DNA of 48,211 nt from Gammaproteobacteria bacterium (GTDB lineage Bacteria; Pseudomonadota; Gammaproteobacteria; DSM-19610), in NCBI GenBank assembly GCA_026197075.1, contig JAPHQV010000012.1, forward strand, positions 1 through 48,211, written 5' to 3'. Below the pieces are notes generated by a model, which did no database searches, had not been told where the DNA came from, and was given only the letters and a program-made list of their open reading frames with translations. Both the position numbers and the translations under genes were made by a program. Position 1 is the stretch's first letter, and the number at the start of each line of letters is the position of its first letter. Positions 1 to 7,164 of the stretch are shown here, one piece after another.

Positions 1-1326
1 AGAGGAGGCAATGGTGTGCCCAAGAAATATTCTTGGGCAGAATTGGTTAGATTGGATGGTGATGATTTAGAGCTGCAATACCGTCATACCCTGGAAAACT
101 TGGGCAAACAGGGCGGCATGTTAGGCACCATCTTCCGCAAGGCGCAAAACAAAATCCAGGACCCCGCCAAGCTGGAACGTTTGATCAAGATGATCGATAA
201 GGAGCAGTGGTCCTCCTTACCGGCGGATGTGAAAGGCGACATCTACGAAGGGCTGTTAGAACGCAATGCGCAGGATGTGAAAGGCGGTGCAGGGCAATAC
301 TTTACCCCGCGCCCGTTAATCCAGGCGATGGTGGAGGTGATGCAACCCAAACCCACCGACACTGTGGCTGATCCCGCCTGTGGTACCGGCGGCTTTTTAT
401 TGGCCGCCCACGATTACATGGCGGCACAGGCCAGCTCCAAAAAAGAACAACGTCATCTCAAAGAACACGCCTTACGCGGTAACGATATTGTCGATAGCGT
501 GGTGCGCTTATGTGCCATGAACCTATACCTGCACGGTATCGGTGGCGATGAATGCCCGATTACCGCCAATGATGCCCTAGCCAAAGAAATGGGTGATGAT
601 CGTGTCGATATGGTCCTGGCCAATCCGCCCTTTGGTAAAAAGAGCTCCATTACCGTCATCAACGGAAAGTCCGGTAAAAAAGAACAGGAAAAGCTGGTCT
701 ATGAGCGCGAAGACTTTTGGGCCACCACTTCCAACAAACAACTCAACTTCGTGCAACATATTGCCAACATGCTCAAGATCGATGGCAAGGCCGCCGTGGT
801 GGTGCCGGATAACGTCCTTTTCGAAGGCGGCGCCGGTGAAACTGTACGTAAAAACCTGCTCGAACGCACCGACCTCCACACGTTACTGCGCCTACCCACC
901 GGCATCTTCTACGCCCAGGGCGTTAAGGCCAACGTCATTTTCTTCGATGCCAAGCCCGCCTCCAAAACCGCCTGGACCAAAAAACTCTGGATCTACGACT
1001 TCCGCACCAATGTGCACATGACCCTCAAGACCAAGCGTTTGGTCAAGAGTGATTTTGATGAGTTTATTGAATGCTTTAAGGCCGGAGACCGCAGCAAGCG
1101 CCGAGAGTCCAAGAAAACAGATCGCTGGAAATCCTTCACTTACGACGAACTCATTACCCGTGACAAAACCACCCTGGATATTTTCTGGCTAAGGGATGAA
1201 TCGCTGGAAGACACCGATAATCTTCCCGCTCCGGCGGTCTTGGCGGCCGAGATTGTCGAACAGCTAGAGGCTGCCCTGGTGGAGTTCAGGAGCGTGGAAG
1301 AAGTGTTAACGGTGGAAAATGAATGA
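1..1326 (+). CDS. hsdM: Type I restriction-modification DNA methylase subunit, 5' end outside window
   Basis: N6-adenine methyltransferase subunit of a type I restriction-modification system; it transfers a methyl group from SAM to adenine when paired with an HsdS specificity subunit. Counting from a GTG at 16, the SAM-binding motif DPACGTGGF is at about residues 119-127, the catalytic NPPF at 203-206, and GQYFTPR just before the methylase core. The frame stays open to base 1, and the text begins partway through the HsdM N-terminal helical domain, so roughly 50-60 residues probably lie upstream; the GTG at 16 is not the likely start. An ATG at 1319 overlaps the stop in the way an hsdS start would, but that frame ends after 28 codons. 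No HsdS body follows. Confidence 0.93.
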   Translation, partial: RGGNGVPKKYSWAELVRLDGDDLELQYRHTLENLGKQGGMLGTIFRKAQNKIQDPAKLERLIKMIDKEQWSSLPADVKGDIYEGLLERNAQDVKGGAGQYFTPRPLIQAMVEVMQPKPTDTVADPACGTGGFLLAAHDYMAAQASSKKEQRHLKEHALRGNDIVDSVVRLCAMNLYLHGIGGDECPITANDALAKEMGDDRVDMVLANPPFGKKSSITVINGKSGKKEQEKLVYEREDFWATTSNKQLNFVQHIANMLKIDGKAAVVVPDNVLFEGGAGETVRKNLLERTDLHTLLRLPTGIFYAQGVKANVIFFDAKPASKTAWTKKLWIYDFRTNVHMTLKTKRLVKSDFDEFIECFKAGDRSKRRESKKTDRWKSFTYDELITRDKTTLDIFWLRDESLEDTDNLPAPAVLAAEIVEQLEAALVEFRSVEEVLTVENE

Positions 1327-1577
1327 TCTGAAGGTTTGTCATTTTCAGATGGAAATTAGGCGGCGGCTGAGGGCCCAACGAGAAGCCCGCTTCAGAACCT
1401 GATGGATTGGATGTAAGTAGTGTGGATGTGGATATCTCAGCGAAGTGCGGAATTCCATAGCCGTCGATCCGGTCACTGCAATCGATTGATTCAGGTATTG
1501 AACAGTAATCCAAAATAATAGTGACTTACGGTTAACCATGAGCATGATATTTATATCGAAATTTCAAATAGTAGGCG
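1327..1577. other. Gap where hsdS would be expected
   Basis: About 250 bases with no convincing gene. The only hsdS-like trace is the ATG overlapping the hsdM stop, whose frame stops near 1403. The 3' half is AT-richer than the flanks and probably contains the promoter for the next gene. I see no target-recognition domain in any frame. Confidence 0.5.
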
Positions 1578-2420
1578 ATGTGGATGGCTGAGTGGTCGCA
1601 GTTGGAGTGCGAAGCGATCGTAAGGGATTACCTGCAGATGTTCATGGATGAAGTGACTGGGCGACCTTATTCCAAGGCCGGGCACAGGCGTGCCTTGCAA
1701 AACCTTCTGAATAACCGTTCAGAAGGTTCAATTGAATACAAACATCAGAATATCAGTGCGATTTTGTTGGAGCTGGGATTTCCCTATGTGCAGGGTTACA
1801 AGCCAGCCTTTAATTACCAGAAGATTCTAAAGAACGTGGTGGCTGACCAATTACGCAACAAGTCAGGCAGCATCGAAGCTGGATTCTCGGCGTTGTCCGA
1901 TGAGATTCCCGTTGTGATAAGAGATATTGACTGGGATGCCGTTTTCGATACGCCACCGGATCGCTTGCCTGATCCTGTTCATGATCAGGTCAGGGAATTC
2001 GCACCGCTCCATTATAATTTTGTCGAACGGGAAATGCGCAATAGACGGCTTGGCGAACTGGGTGAGGGCTTTGTCCTGGAATTAGAACAGCAACGACTGC
2101 AACGGGCGGGGCGTGACGATTTGGCAAGAGAAGTCGAATGGGTGAGCAAGGTCCGTGGCGACGGGGCAGGCTTCGATATTCGCTCGTTTGATGAGCATCG
2201 GGATGAAGAGTTATTCATCGAGGTCAAAACTACTAACTCCGGGAAGTATCAGCCTTTCTTGATCAGCGACAATGAGGTGGCTTTTTCAGAAACCACCGCG
2301 GATCGGTATGCGCTGTATCGGGTATTTGATTTCAGGCGATCCGCCAAGTTGTTCACCCTTCGGGGCGATATCACCCAGCATGTCCACCTCAGGCCGAAAG
2401 TCTACAAGGCATGTTTCTGA
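1578..2420 (+). CDS. DUF3883-type nuclease-like protein
   Basis: 280-residue protein ending in a DUF3883-like domain, a family of the PD-(D/E)XK nuclease fold found in many defence loci. The candidate active-site set is visible: Glu163 (GEGFVLELE), Asp200 (GAGFDI) and Glu215-x-Lys217 (FIEVKTT), followed by a TYPICAL 'F-L-I-S-x-N-E' helix. The first 150 residues are helical and not recognised; they may bind DNA or a partner. A second ATG at 1584 is an equally possible start. It sits between hsdM and a GIY-YIG nuclease gene on the same strand with a 33-base gap, so co-transcription with the latter is likely. Nuclease activity is inferred from the motif, not shown. Confidence 0.72.
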   Translation: MWMAEWSQLECEAIVRDYLQMFMDEVTGRPYSKAGHRRALQNLLNNRSEGSIEYKHQNISAILLELGFPYVQGYKPAFNYQKILKNVVADQLRNKSGSIEAGFSALSDEIPVVIRDIDWDAVFDTPPDRLPDPVHDQVREFAPLHYNFVEREMRNRRLGELGEGFVLELEQQRLQRAGRDDLAREVEWVSKVRGDGAGFDIRSFDEHRDEELFIEVKTTNSGKYQPFLISDNEVAFSETTADRYALYRVFDFRRSAKLFTLRGDITQHVHLRPKVYKACF

Positions 2421-2453
2421 CTATGCAGTAATACTGATCGGAGGGAATATTTG

Positions 2454-3146
2454 ATGCCCCGTGGTAAACGACTGGTAACCCAGCACCTCGAGGATGTTTC
2501 CTGGATGATCCTGCAGAATCATCCGCAACTCGTCAGCAACATGATCAAGCGGCGCGCCGGCGTGTATGCCCTGTACAGGAAGGACAGCCTCTATTATGTG
2601 GGGCTTGCCAGTAATCTGATGGTGCGACTCAAGGCCCACCTTCGTGACCGTCACAACGGGTTATGGGACCGGTTCAGCGTTTACCTCACCCTCCGCGACG
2701 ATCATATCCGTGAGTTGGAATCCCTGCTGTTGCGCATTGTGGCACCGGAGGGGAACAAGCAGCGCGGCACCTTCGTCAAATCACAGAACCTCCATCCCGT
2801 ACTCAATCGGCTGGTCTTCGAGCATGATGCCGATCAAAGAGCCGCGCTCCTCGGTGGGCGGGTGGCGCTGCGTCGCCAGCGAGTCAAGGGCCGCAAGGCC
2901 AGAGGCAAGGGAGCCCTCAAGGGCTTGGTGGACAAGCGCATACCACTCAAGGCTTGGCGTGGCGGCTATGAATACACGGCTTCACTGCGGAAGGACGGCA
3001 CCATCCGCTACGACGGCCAAGTCTACGACAGCCCCAACGCGGCCGCGACCGCTGCCCTGGAAAAGCCCGCTGGTGGTTGGGGCTTCTGGCAATTCAAGGA
3101 CAGAAGCGGCGACTGGGTTCCGCTGCGTAGGCTGAAAGGCCGTTAA
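2454..3146 (+). CDS. GIY-YIG nuclease with RAMA-like C-terminal domain
   Basis: 230-residue protein with an N-terminal GIY-YIG endonuclease domain: GVY at 36-38, YYVG at 47-50, the conserved Arg58 (MVRLKAH) and a Glu in IRELESLL (87-89). A basic linker (about 138-155, rich in Lys and Arg) leads to a C-terminal module at about 168-213 whose pattern (DGxIxYxGxxYxSPxAAA, then GWGFW) resembles RAMA/DUF2924-like modules associated with restriction and methylase proteins. The start at 2454 is preferred because GGAGGG at 2440-2445 is eight bases upstream; the TTG at 2451 is less well placed. With the DUF3883 gene it forms a probable two-nuclease operon. Substrate and role in defence are inference. 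Confidence 0.75.
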   Translation: MPRGKRLVTQHLEDVSWMILQNHPQLVSNMIKRRAGVYALYRKDSLYYVGLASNLMVRLKAHLRDRHNGLWDRFSVYLTLRDDHIRELESLLLRIVAPEGNKQRGTFVKSQNLHPVLNRLVFEHDADQRAALLGGRVALRRQRVKGRKARGKGALKGLVDKRIPLKAWRGGYEYTASLRKDGTIRYDGQVYDSPNAAATAALEKPAGGWGFWQFKDRSGDWVPLRRLKGR

Positions 3147-3180
3147 CCACCTTGGATCGTAGGCCTTGCCTGGATCCTGG

Positions 3181-3215
3181 TTGACAAATAGATATAAAAT
3201 ATTACTATTCGTCAA
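3181..3215 (+). promoter_or_regulatory. Promoter and overlapping palindromic operator of the xre-immA/mazF operon
   Basis: A perfect -35 TTGACA (3181-3186) is followed after 16 bases by TACTAT (3203-3208) as -10. The same bases form an inverted repeat, TTGACAAATAG at 3181-3191 against CTATTCGTCAA at 3205-3215, matching at 10 of 11 positions around a 13-base AT-rich centre. An operator covering both promoter boxes directly upstream of an XRE-type gene suggests autorepression. It also argues against a start at 3166, which would put the promoter inside the gene. Confidence 0.65.
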
Positions 3216-3237
3216 CCCTGTTCTCCGGGACTCGATT

Positions 3238-4422
3238 GTGCTTTCTCATAGAATCAAACAGTTAAGACTTTCTCGTGGCCTGTCCCAGGAAGCCCTCGTC
3301 GCCGAGATGGGCGGTATTGTGACCAAACAGTCCATATCCAAGTATGAGCGCGGCACGGCCACGCCCAGTGCGCTGGTGCTGGTCCAGCTTGCCCGTGTGC
3401 TCGGGGTGAAGTCCTCGGCGCTCTGGGGGGAATCGGCCTGCCGCGTGGAGTTTGTGGCCTATCGCAAGCATTCGGGGCTTGGCAGTCGCGAGCAGGTGCG
3501 GGTGGAAAACCTTGTCCGTCAGGCACTGGAGGAGCGCGTCTGTTTGCAGGAGCGGGTCTACGGTACGCGCGAGGAACTGGATTTTCCCGTGCGTCGTTTT
3601 GCCGTGGCGGCCCTGGAAGATGCCGAACAGGCCGCCCAGAAAATGCGCGAGCTGTGGAACCTGGGTAGCGATCCGATTGGCAACCTGGTGGGTGTCCTGG
3701 AGGATCGACAGGTGCAGGTCATCGAGATCGACGCCCCGGCGAAGTTCGATGGCATCTCGGCGTTTGCGCTCGACGAGGACGGCCGTCACCTGGGTGCCGC
3801 GGTGGTCAGCCGCCGGGGCGTGCCGGGAGATCGCCAGCGCCTGAACCTGGCCCATGAACTGGGGCACACTGTCCTGGAAGTCGCCGAGGTGCTGGACGAG
3901 GAGGCGGCGGCCTTCCGCTTCGCGGGCGCTTTCCTGGCGCCCCGGGATGAATTCATGGAGGAAGTGGGTACGCACCGCCGTCATATCGACCTGGACGAGT
4001 TGGTGTTGCTCAAGCGGAAGTTCGGGATGAGCGTGCAGGCCCTGCTGCGCCGCATGCGGGATCTCGACATCATCCTTGCCACGTACTATCAGCAGTGGTG
4101 CATCGATATCAGTCGTATGGGTTGGCGCCGCAGCGAGCCGGCACCCTTGCCACCGGAAGAACCACAGTGGCTGCGGCGCACGGTGCTGCGTGGCATCGCG
4201 GAAGGCGCCCTGACAGTAGAGGAAGGGAAGACCATGCTGGGGACGAACATGGAAGATGGAGAGCGTCTGGAGGCGATTCAGCGTCGTGCCTTCCTGAAAT
4301 TGCCGATGGAGGAGCGTCGCCGCCTGCTGGCGGCACAGGCCGAAGCGATGGTGGAACACTATGCGCAGGATGCGGCATGGCGGGACGGGCAGGGAGGCGA
4401 CATCCATGAGTTCGACGACTAG
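3238..4422 (+). CDS. XRE-family regulator fused to ImmA/IrrE metallopeptidase
   Basis: 394-residue protein from a GTG at 3238. Residues 1-60 are an XRE helix-turn-helix (LSHRIKQLRLSRGLSQEAL, then SISKYERG). The second half is a COG2856 ImmA/IrrE zinc peptidase: HELGH at 206-210 and a downstream Glu pair at 221-222 as third-ligand candidate, in the typical FAGAFLAP context. ImmA-type proteins cleave or inactivate repressors. Here the peptidase is joined to its own DNA-binding domain, a common antitoxin or stress-regulator architecture. The final 17 bases overlap the mazF start, so the two are probably translationally coupled and this protein is the likely antitoxin or regulator of that toxin. 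The longer frame from 3166 is rejected because the promoter lies within it. Confidence 0.82.
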   Translation: MLSHRIKQLRLSRGLSQEALVAEMGGIVTKQSISKYERGTATPSALVLVQLARVLGVKSSALWGESACRVEFVAYRKHSGLGSREQVRVENLVRQALEERVCLQERVYGTREELDFPVRRFAVAALEDAEQAAQKMRELWNLGSDPIGNLVGVLEDRQVQVIEIDAPAKFDGISAFALDEDGRHLGAAVVSRRGVPGDRQRLNLAHELGHTVLEVAEVLDEEAAAFRFAGAFLAPRDEFMEEVGTHRRHIDLDELVLLKRKFGMSVQALLRRMRDLDIILATYYQQWCIDISRMGWRRSEPAPLPPEEPQWLRRTVLRGIAEGALTVEEGKTMLGTNMEDGERLEAIQRRAFLKLPMEERRRLLAAQAEAMVEHYAQDAAWRDGQGGDIHEFDD

Positions 4423-4765
4423 GCCCCGGCGCGGGGAGATCTGGTGGGTCAACCTCGAACCGACGGTGGGCAGTGAAATCAGAAAAAAGCGCCCCGTGGT
4501 CGTCATTAGTTCTGATGCCATCGGCCGGCTGCCCATCAAGCTCTGCGTGCCAATCACCGGCTGGCAGGACAAGTTCGCCAAAAATATATGGCATGTGCGC
4601 ATCGATCCCGATGCGACCAATAACATCAAGAAGCCCTCCGTCTGCGATGCTTTGCAGACACGTTGCCTCGACCAGGCCCGTTTCATCAATAAGCTGGGAT
4701 GCGTGCCGCCGAGTCTGCTGGATGAAATCACGGCGGCCCTGGCTGCAGTGGTTGAGTTCCAGTGA
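4406..4765 (+). CDS. mazF: MazF/PemK-family mRNA interferase toxin
   Basis: 119-residue MazF/PemK-like protein, a ribosome-independent RNase family that stops growth by cutting mRNA. Diagnostic stretches are RRGEIWWVNLEPTVGSE, then KRPVVVISSD with the conserved Arg, and CDALQTRCLDQARF near the end. The ATG at 4406 is chosen because AGGGAGG at 4391-4397 precedes it by eight bases and the conserved RGEIWWV begins ten residues in; an in-frame ATG at 4361 would add unrelated residues. The start lies inside the 3' end of the XRE-ImmA gene. No classical MazE is present, so the XRE-ImmA protein is the candidate antidote; this is inference from order and overlap. Confidence 0.85.
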   Translation: MSSTTRPRRGEIWWVNLEPTVGSEIRKKRPVVVISSDAIGRLPIKLCVPITGWQDKFAKNIWHVRIDPDATNNIKKPSVCDALQTRCLDQARFINKLGCVPPSLLDEITAALAAVVEFQ

Positions 4766-4890
4766 GCTGCTCTGGCGCGGCGTCATGAAAGGGCACGGCA
4801 TGGATGTATAAGCTCTCCGAGGCGGTTTTCACGATGCCCCAAAGCATGCGAAAAATAATAATATAAAAGTTATTTTATAAAACTTATTAA

Positions 4891-4906
4891 ATAATATAAA
4901 TATTAT
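4891..4906. promoter_or_regulatory. AT-rich palindrome upstream of the mystery protein A gene
   Basis: ATAATAT and ATATTAT form a perfect 7-2-7 palindrome just upstream of the promoter at 4915-4942. The whole stretch 4848-4945 is very AT-rich in an otherwise GC-rich window. The AATAATAT core recurs at 5503 and 5543, so it may be bound by the neighbouring helix-turn-helix protein. Confidence 0.4.
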
Positions 4907-4914
4907 ATTAAACA

Positions 4915-4942
4915 TTGACTATACAAATATAAATGTTATATT
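4915..4942 (+). promoter_or_regulatory. Sigma-70 promoter for the mystery protein A gene
   Basis: TTGACT (4915-4920) and TATATT (4937-4942) are separated by 16 bases, each differing from consensus at one position. The start codon is at 4977, giving a leader of about 28 bases. Confidence 0.6.
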
Positions 4943-4976
4943 CCTGTTCCGTTCATATACAGAATAGGCCACTATC

Positions 4977-5447
4977 ATGCGTCCTGAAGATCGCGCAACA
5001 GCACGCCGACAGCTTGATAAGCGATTGAATTCATGGCGGGAATTGCACAACCAGGTGCGTCCGCCGCGTGGCTGGATCAAAGCCATCCGCGAGGCCCTGG
5101 GCATGACGGCCGCCCAGCTTGCCGAGCGCCTCGGTGTCAGCCAGCCGCGCGTTTTCACGATGGAAAAGGCGGAGGCCACCGGTGCGATCACCCTGGACAG
5201 CCTGGAACGGGCGGCGAATGCCCTGGACTGCCAGCTGGTCTACGCGCTCGTGCCCAGAAAACCGCTCGACCAGCTCGTGCGGGAACGTGCCGAGATCAAA
5301 GCGAAGCAACGCCTGAAGTCCGCCAGCCATACGATGGTGCTGGAAGCGCAGGGTGTGGATGCAGCGGATGAGCGCGAGCAGTTCGAGCACCTTGTGCGAC
5401 AGCTGATCGAAAAAGGCGGCTCGAAACTGTGGGAGGCGGATGCGTGA
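4977..5447 (+). CDS. Mobile mystery protein A (helix-turn-helix regulator)
   Basis: 156-residue protein matching the 'mobile mystery protein A' family: an N-terminal basic stretch, PRGWIKAIREALGMTAAQLA leading into a helix-turn-helix at about 43-63, then ITLDSLERAANALDCQLVYALVP. The family normally precedes a Fic-type 'mobile mystery protein B' and behaves as its regulator or antitoxin; that pairing is family knowledge. Here the stop overlaps a GTG by four bases (GTGA, 5444-5447), as expected for the A-B pair, but B is broken after about 14 codons. It has its own AT-rich promoter. It may still regulate the complete Fic gene 190 bases downstream. Confidence 0.8.
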   Translation: MRPEDRATARRQLDKRLNSWRELHNQVRPPRGWIKAIREALGMTAAQLAERLGVSQPRVFTMEKAEATGAITLDSLERAANALDCQLVYALVPRKPLDQLVRERAEIKAKQRLKSASHTMVLEAQGVDAADEREQFEHLVRQLIEKGGSKLWEADA

Positions 5448-5578
5448 CCGATCATCTGCTGGAACAGGATGACGCATCCACCCCTGCCGTCCGGCAGGCG
5501 GAAATAATATGGATCTTTTATGCCCTCCATATTGTTCATTTGAATAATATGGATTACCATGCGCTTGCATATTATTGA
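5444..5578 (+). pseudogene. 5' stub of mobile mystery protein B (Fic-type)
   Basis: A GTG start overlapping the end of the mystery A gene opens a frame whose first residues, VTDHLLEQDDASTP, resemble the beginning of mobile mystery protein B, where a T-P-L motif introduces the conserved body. After the Pro the similarity ends, the base composition becomes AT-rich, and the frame stops at 5576-5578 after 44 residues. The remaining Fic body is absent. This looks like a deletion that joined the stub to the upstream region of another Fic gene. Identification rests on the start position and a short sequence, so it is moderate. Confidence 0.5.
5503..5576. promoter_or_regulatory. Two tandem inverted-repeat operator candidates
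   Basis: AATAATATGGAT occurs at 5503-5514 and again at 5543-5554. Each is followed by an inverted partner: TCCATATTGTT at 5526-5536 (10 of 11 bases match) and CATATTATT at 5568-5576. The two units are 40 bases apart, about four helical turns, immediately upstream of the Fic gene, which suits cooperative binding on one face of the DNA. The mystery A protein is the nearest candidate binder. Confidence 0.5.
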
Positions 5579-5610
5579 ATGAAACAATAACAATAAATTT
5601 ATAACTTATT

Positions 5611-5632
5611 GGATAATAAAGGGGTTTTATCC
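5611..5632 (+). promoter_or_regulatory. Hairpin enclosing the Fic ribosome binding site
   Basis: GGATAA (5611-5616) can pair with TTATCC (5627-5632), with the AAAGGGG Shine-Dalgarno sequence (5618-5624) in the loop just before the ATG at 5635. It is a short stem, so a regulatory role is only possible. Confidence 0.3.
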
Positions 5633-5634
5633 AC

Positions 5635-6813
5635 ATGCCGCGCAGCGGAAGCTTTCGACGCACCCTCCGGGAATACACCGCCTTTTTCCCGGCCGACTTG
5701 CCCCCGGAGCCACCGATTAACATGGATGGCAGCCTGAGTCTGTTGCTGTCCGATGCCGACCGCGCCCTGGGCGCCATCAACACCATCGCCAGCATCCTGC
5801 CCAACCCCGAATTGCTGGTCGCCATGTTCATCCAGAAAGAGGCGTTGCTCAGTTCCCAGATAGAAGGCACCCAGTCCTCACTGGTGGATGTGCTGGGGGC
5901 GGATGAAGACAACGAACCCACCCAGGACGTGGGCGAGGTGGTCAACTACATCCACGCCATGCGCTATGGCCTGAAGCGTCTGCTCGATGACGAGTTCCCC
6001 ATGTCGCTGCGGCTGATCCGCGAGATCCATGAAATCCTGCTCACCCAGGTGCGCGGCGGGGTATCGGCACTCACCCCCGGCGAGTTTCGCACCAAGCAAA
6101 ACTGGATCGGTGGCGCCAACCTGAGAACCGCGCGCTTCGTGCCGCCACCGCCGCACGAAATGCAGGCCAGCCTGGATAATCTGGAAAAATACCTGCATGC
6201 CGACGACGAATGCCCGGTGCTGGTGCGCTGCGCGCTCATCCACTACCAGTTCGAAACCATCCATCCTTTTAACGATGGCAATGGTCGCCTGGGCCGCCTG
6301 TTGATCACCTTTTATCTGGTTTGGCGCGGTGTGCTCGATGAACCCATGCTTTACATCAGCGCCTACCTCAAGACCCACCAACAGGAATACTACGACCGCC
6401 TGCAACAGGTGCGCACCGATGGCAACTTCGAGTCCTGGGTCAAATTCTTTCTGGAGGGCGTGGTTACGGTGTCCGAACAGGTGGTGCAAACCACCAAGCG
6501 CATCCAGGCCCTGGAGCGGCGCGATACCGACCACATCCTGGCCGGCAACGTCGGCCATGCCGGCGTGTTGCTGCTGCGCAAACTCATGGAACAACCCGTG
6601 ATGCGCGTCAAGGATGTGGAAAAGGCCGTCGGCGTGAGTTACTCCAAGGCCAATAATCTCATCGCTGAGATGGAAGGCTTAGGGATACTCAAGCAAATCA
6701 CTCCCGGCAAGCGCAACCGCAAATTCAAATACGATGAATATGTCAGCATACTGGCCGAAGGCACCGAACCCACGCACCTGACCGGCACCAGAGAACAGGC
6801 CCGAAGCGAATAA
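5635..6813 (+). CDS. Fic-family AMP-transferase with winged-helix tail
   Basis: 392-residue Fic protein that would transfer AMP or a related group to target proteins. The Fic loop HPFNDGNGRLGR is at 210-221 with all catalytic positions present. An inhibitory helix of the (S/T)xxxE(G/N) type is at 73-78 (SSQIEG), placing it with class II, self-inhibited Fic proteins. A winged-helix-like domain covers about 325-380 (VKDVEKAVGVSYSKANNLIAE). Fic genes of this type often lie in type I restriction loci, and the hsdR remnant begins five bases after the stop; the ancestral order was probably hsdM, (hsdS), fic, hsdR. The gene appears intact although the surrounding restriction genes are not. Confidence 0.88.
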   Translation: MPRSGSFRRTLREYTAFFPADLPPEPPINMDGSLSLLLSDADRALGAINTIASILPNPELLVAMFIQKEALLSSQIEGTQSSLVDVLGADEDNEPTQDVGEVVNYIHAMRYGLKRLLDDEFPMSLRLIREIHEILLTQVRGGVSALTPGEFRTKQNWIGGANLRTARFVPPPPHEMQASLDNLEKYLHADDECPVLVRCALIHYQFETIHPFNDGNGRLGRLLITFYLVWRGVLDEPMLYISAYLKTHQQEYYDRLQQVRTDGNFESWVKFFLEGVVTVSEQVVQTTKRIQALERRDTDHILAGNVGHAGVLLLRKLMEQPVMRVKDVEKAVGVSYSKANNLIAEMEGLGILKQITPGKRNRKFKYDEYVSILAEGTEPTHLTGTREQARSE

Positions 6814-6817
6814 GCGG

Positions 6818-7126
6818 ATGGATAGCAAAGACAAAAAAGCTCAGCGAAATGGATATCTGCGACCTGTTCATCACCCCCGCGATCCAGCAGGCGGGCTGGG
6901 ACCCAATGACAACCATTACAGCGTCAGCCATGGCATACAGCAGGGCCTTTCGCGGTATTGAAGATGCAGCCGAAGCACTGGTCACCCAGCCCTACCACGA
7001 AGACATGTCGGGTAAAGGGCCCCGCTACTATCAGGTCGAGGCGATCAACCGCCCCATCGAGGCGGTGGCCAGTGTAAAAGGCGCGTGTTGCTGGTCATGA
7101 CCACCGGCACCGGCAAGACCTACACA
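6818..7126 (+). pseudogene. hsdR: hsdR remnant with deletions and frameshifts
   Basis: Pieces of the type I restriction subunit appear in correct order but different frames. MDSKDKKA starts at 6818. After a frame change, SEMDICDLFITPAIQQAGWD follows from about 6840. Then the original frame carries NDNHYSVSHGIQQGL (about 6900-6950), equivalent to the part after the nuclease EAK motif. Next come GPRYYQVEAINRPIEA (about 7018) and, in a further frame, VLLVMTTGTGKTYT, the Walker A motif, ending near 7126. The nuclease core and the whole helicase after Walker A are lost. A working restriction subunit cannot be produced from this locus. Confidence 0.8.
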
Positions 7127-7164
7127 ATGCCGCGAACTCGTTTCGACCGACCGAGGCCAGCATC

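Noticed and set aside
3166-3237. Longer N-terminus for the XRE-ImmA protein
   Set aside because: The -35, -10 and palindromic operator lie inside this stretch, and the conserved HTH starts right after the GTG at 3238.
3262-4731. 489-codon minus-strand frame opposite xre-immA and mazF
   Set aside because: It is a shadow: both plus-strand genes have clear domains, and this translation has none. Long antisense frames are expected at this GC content.
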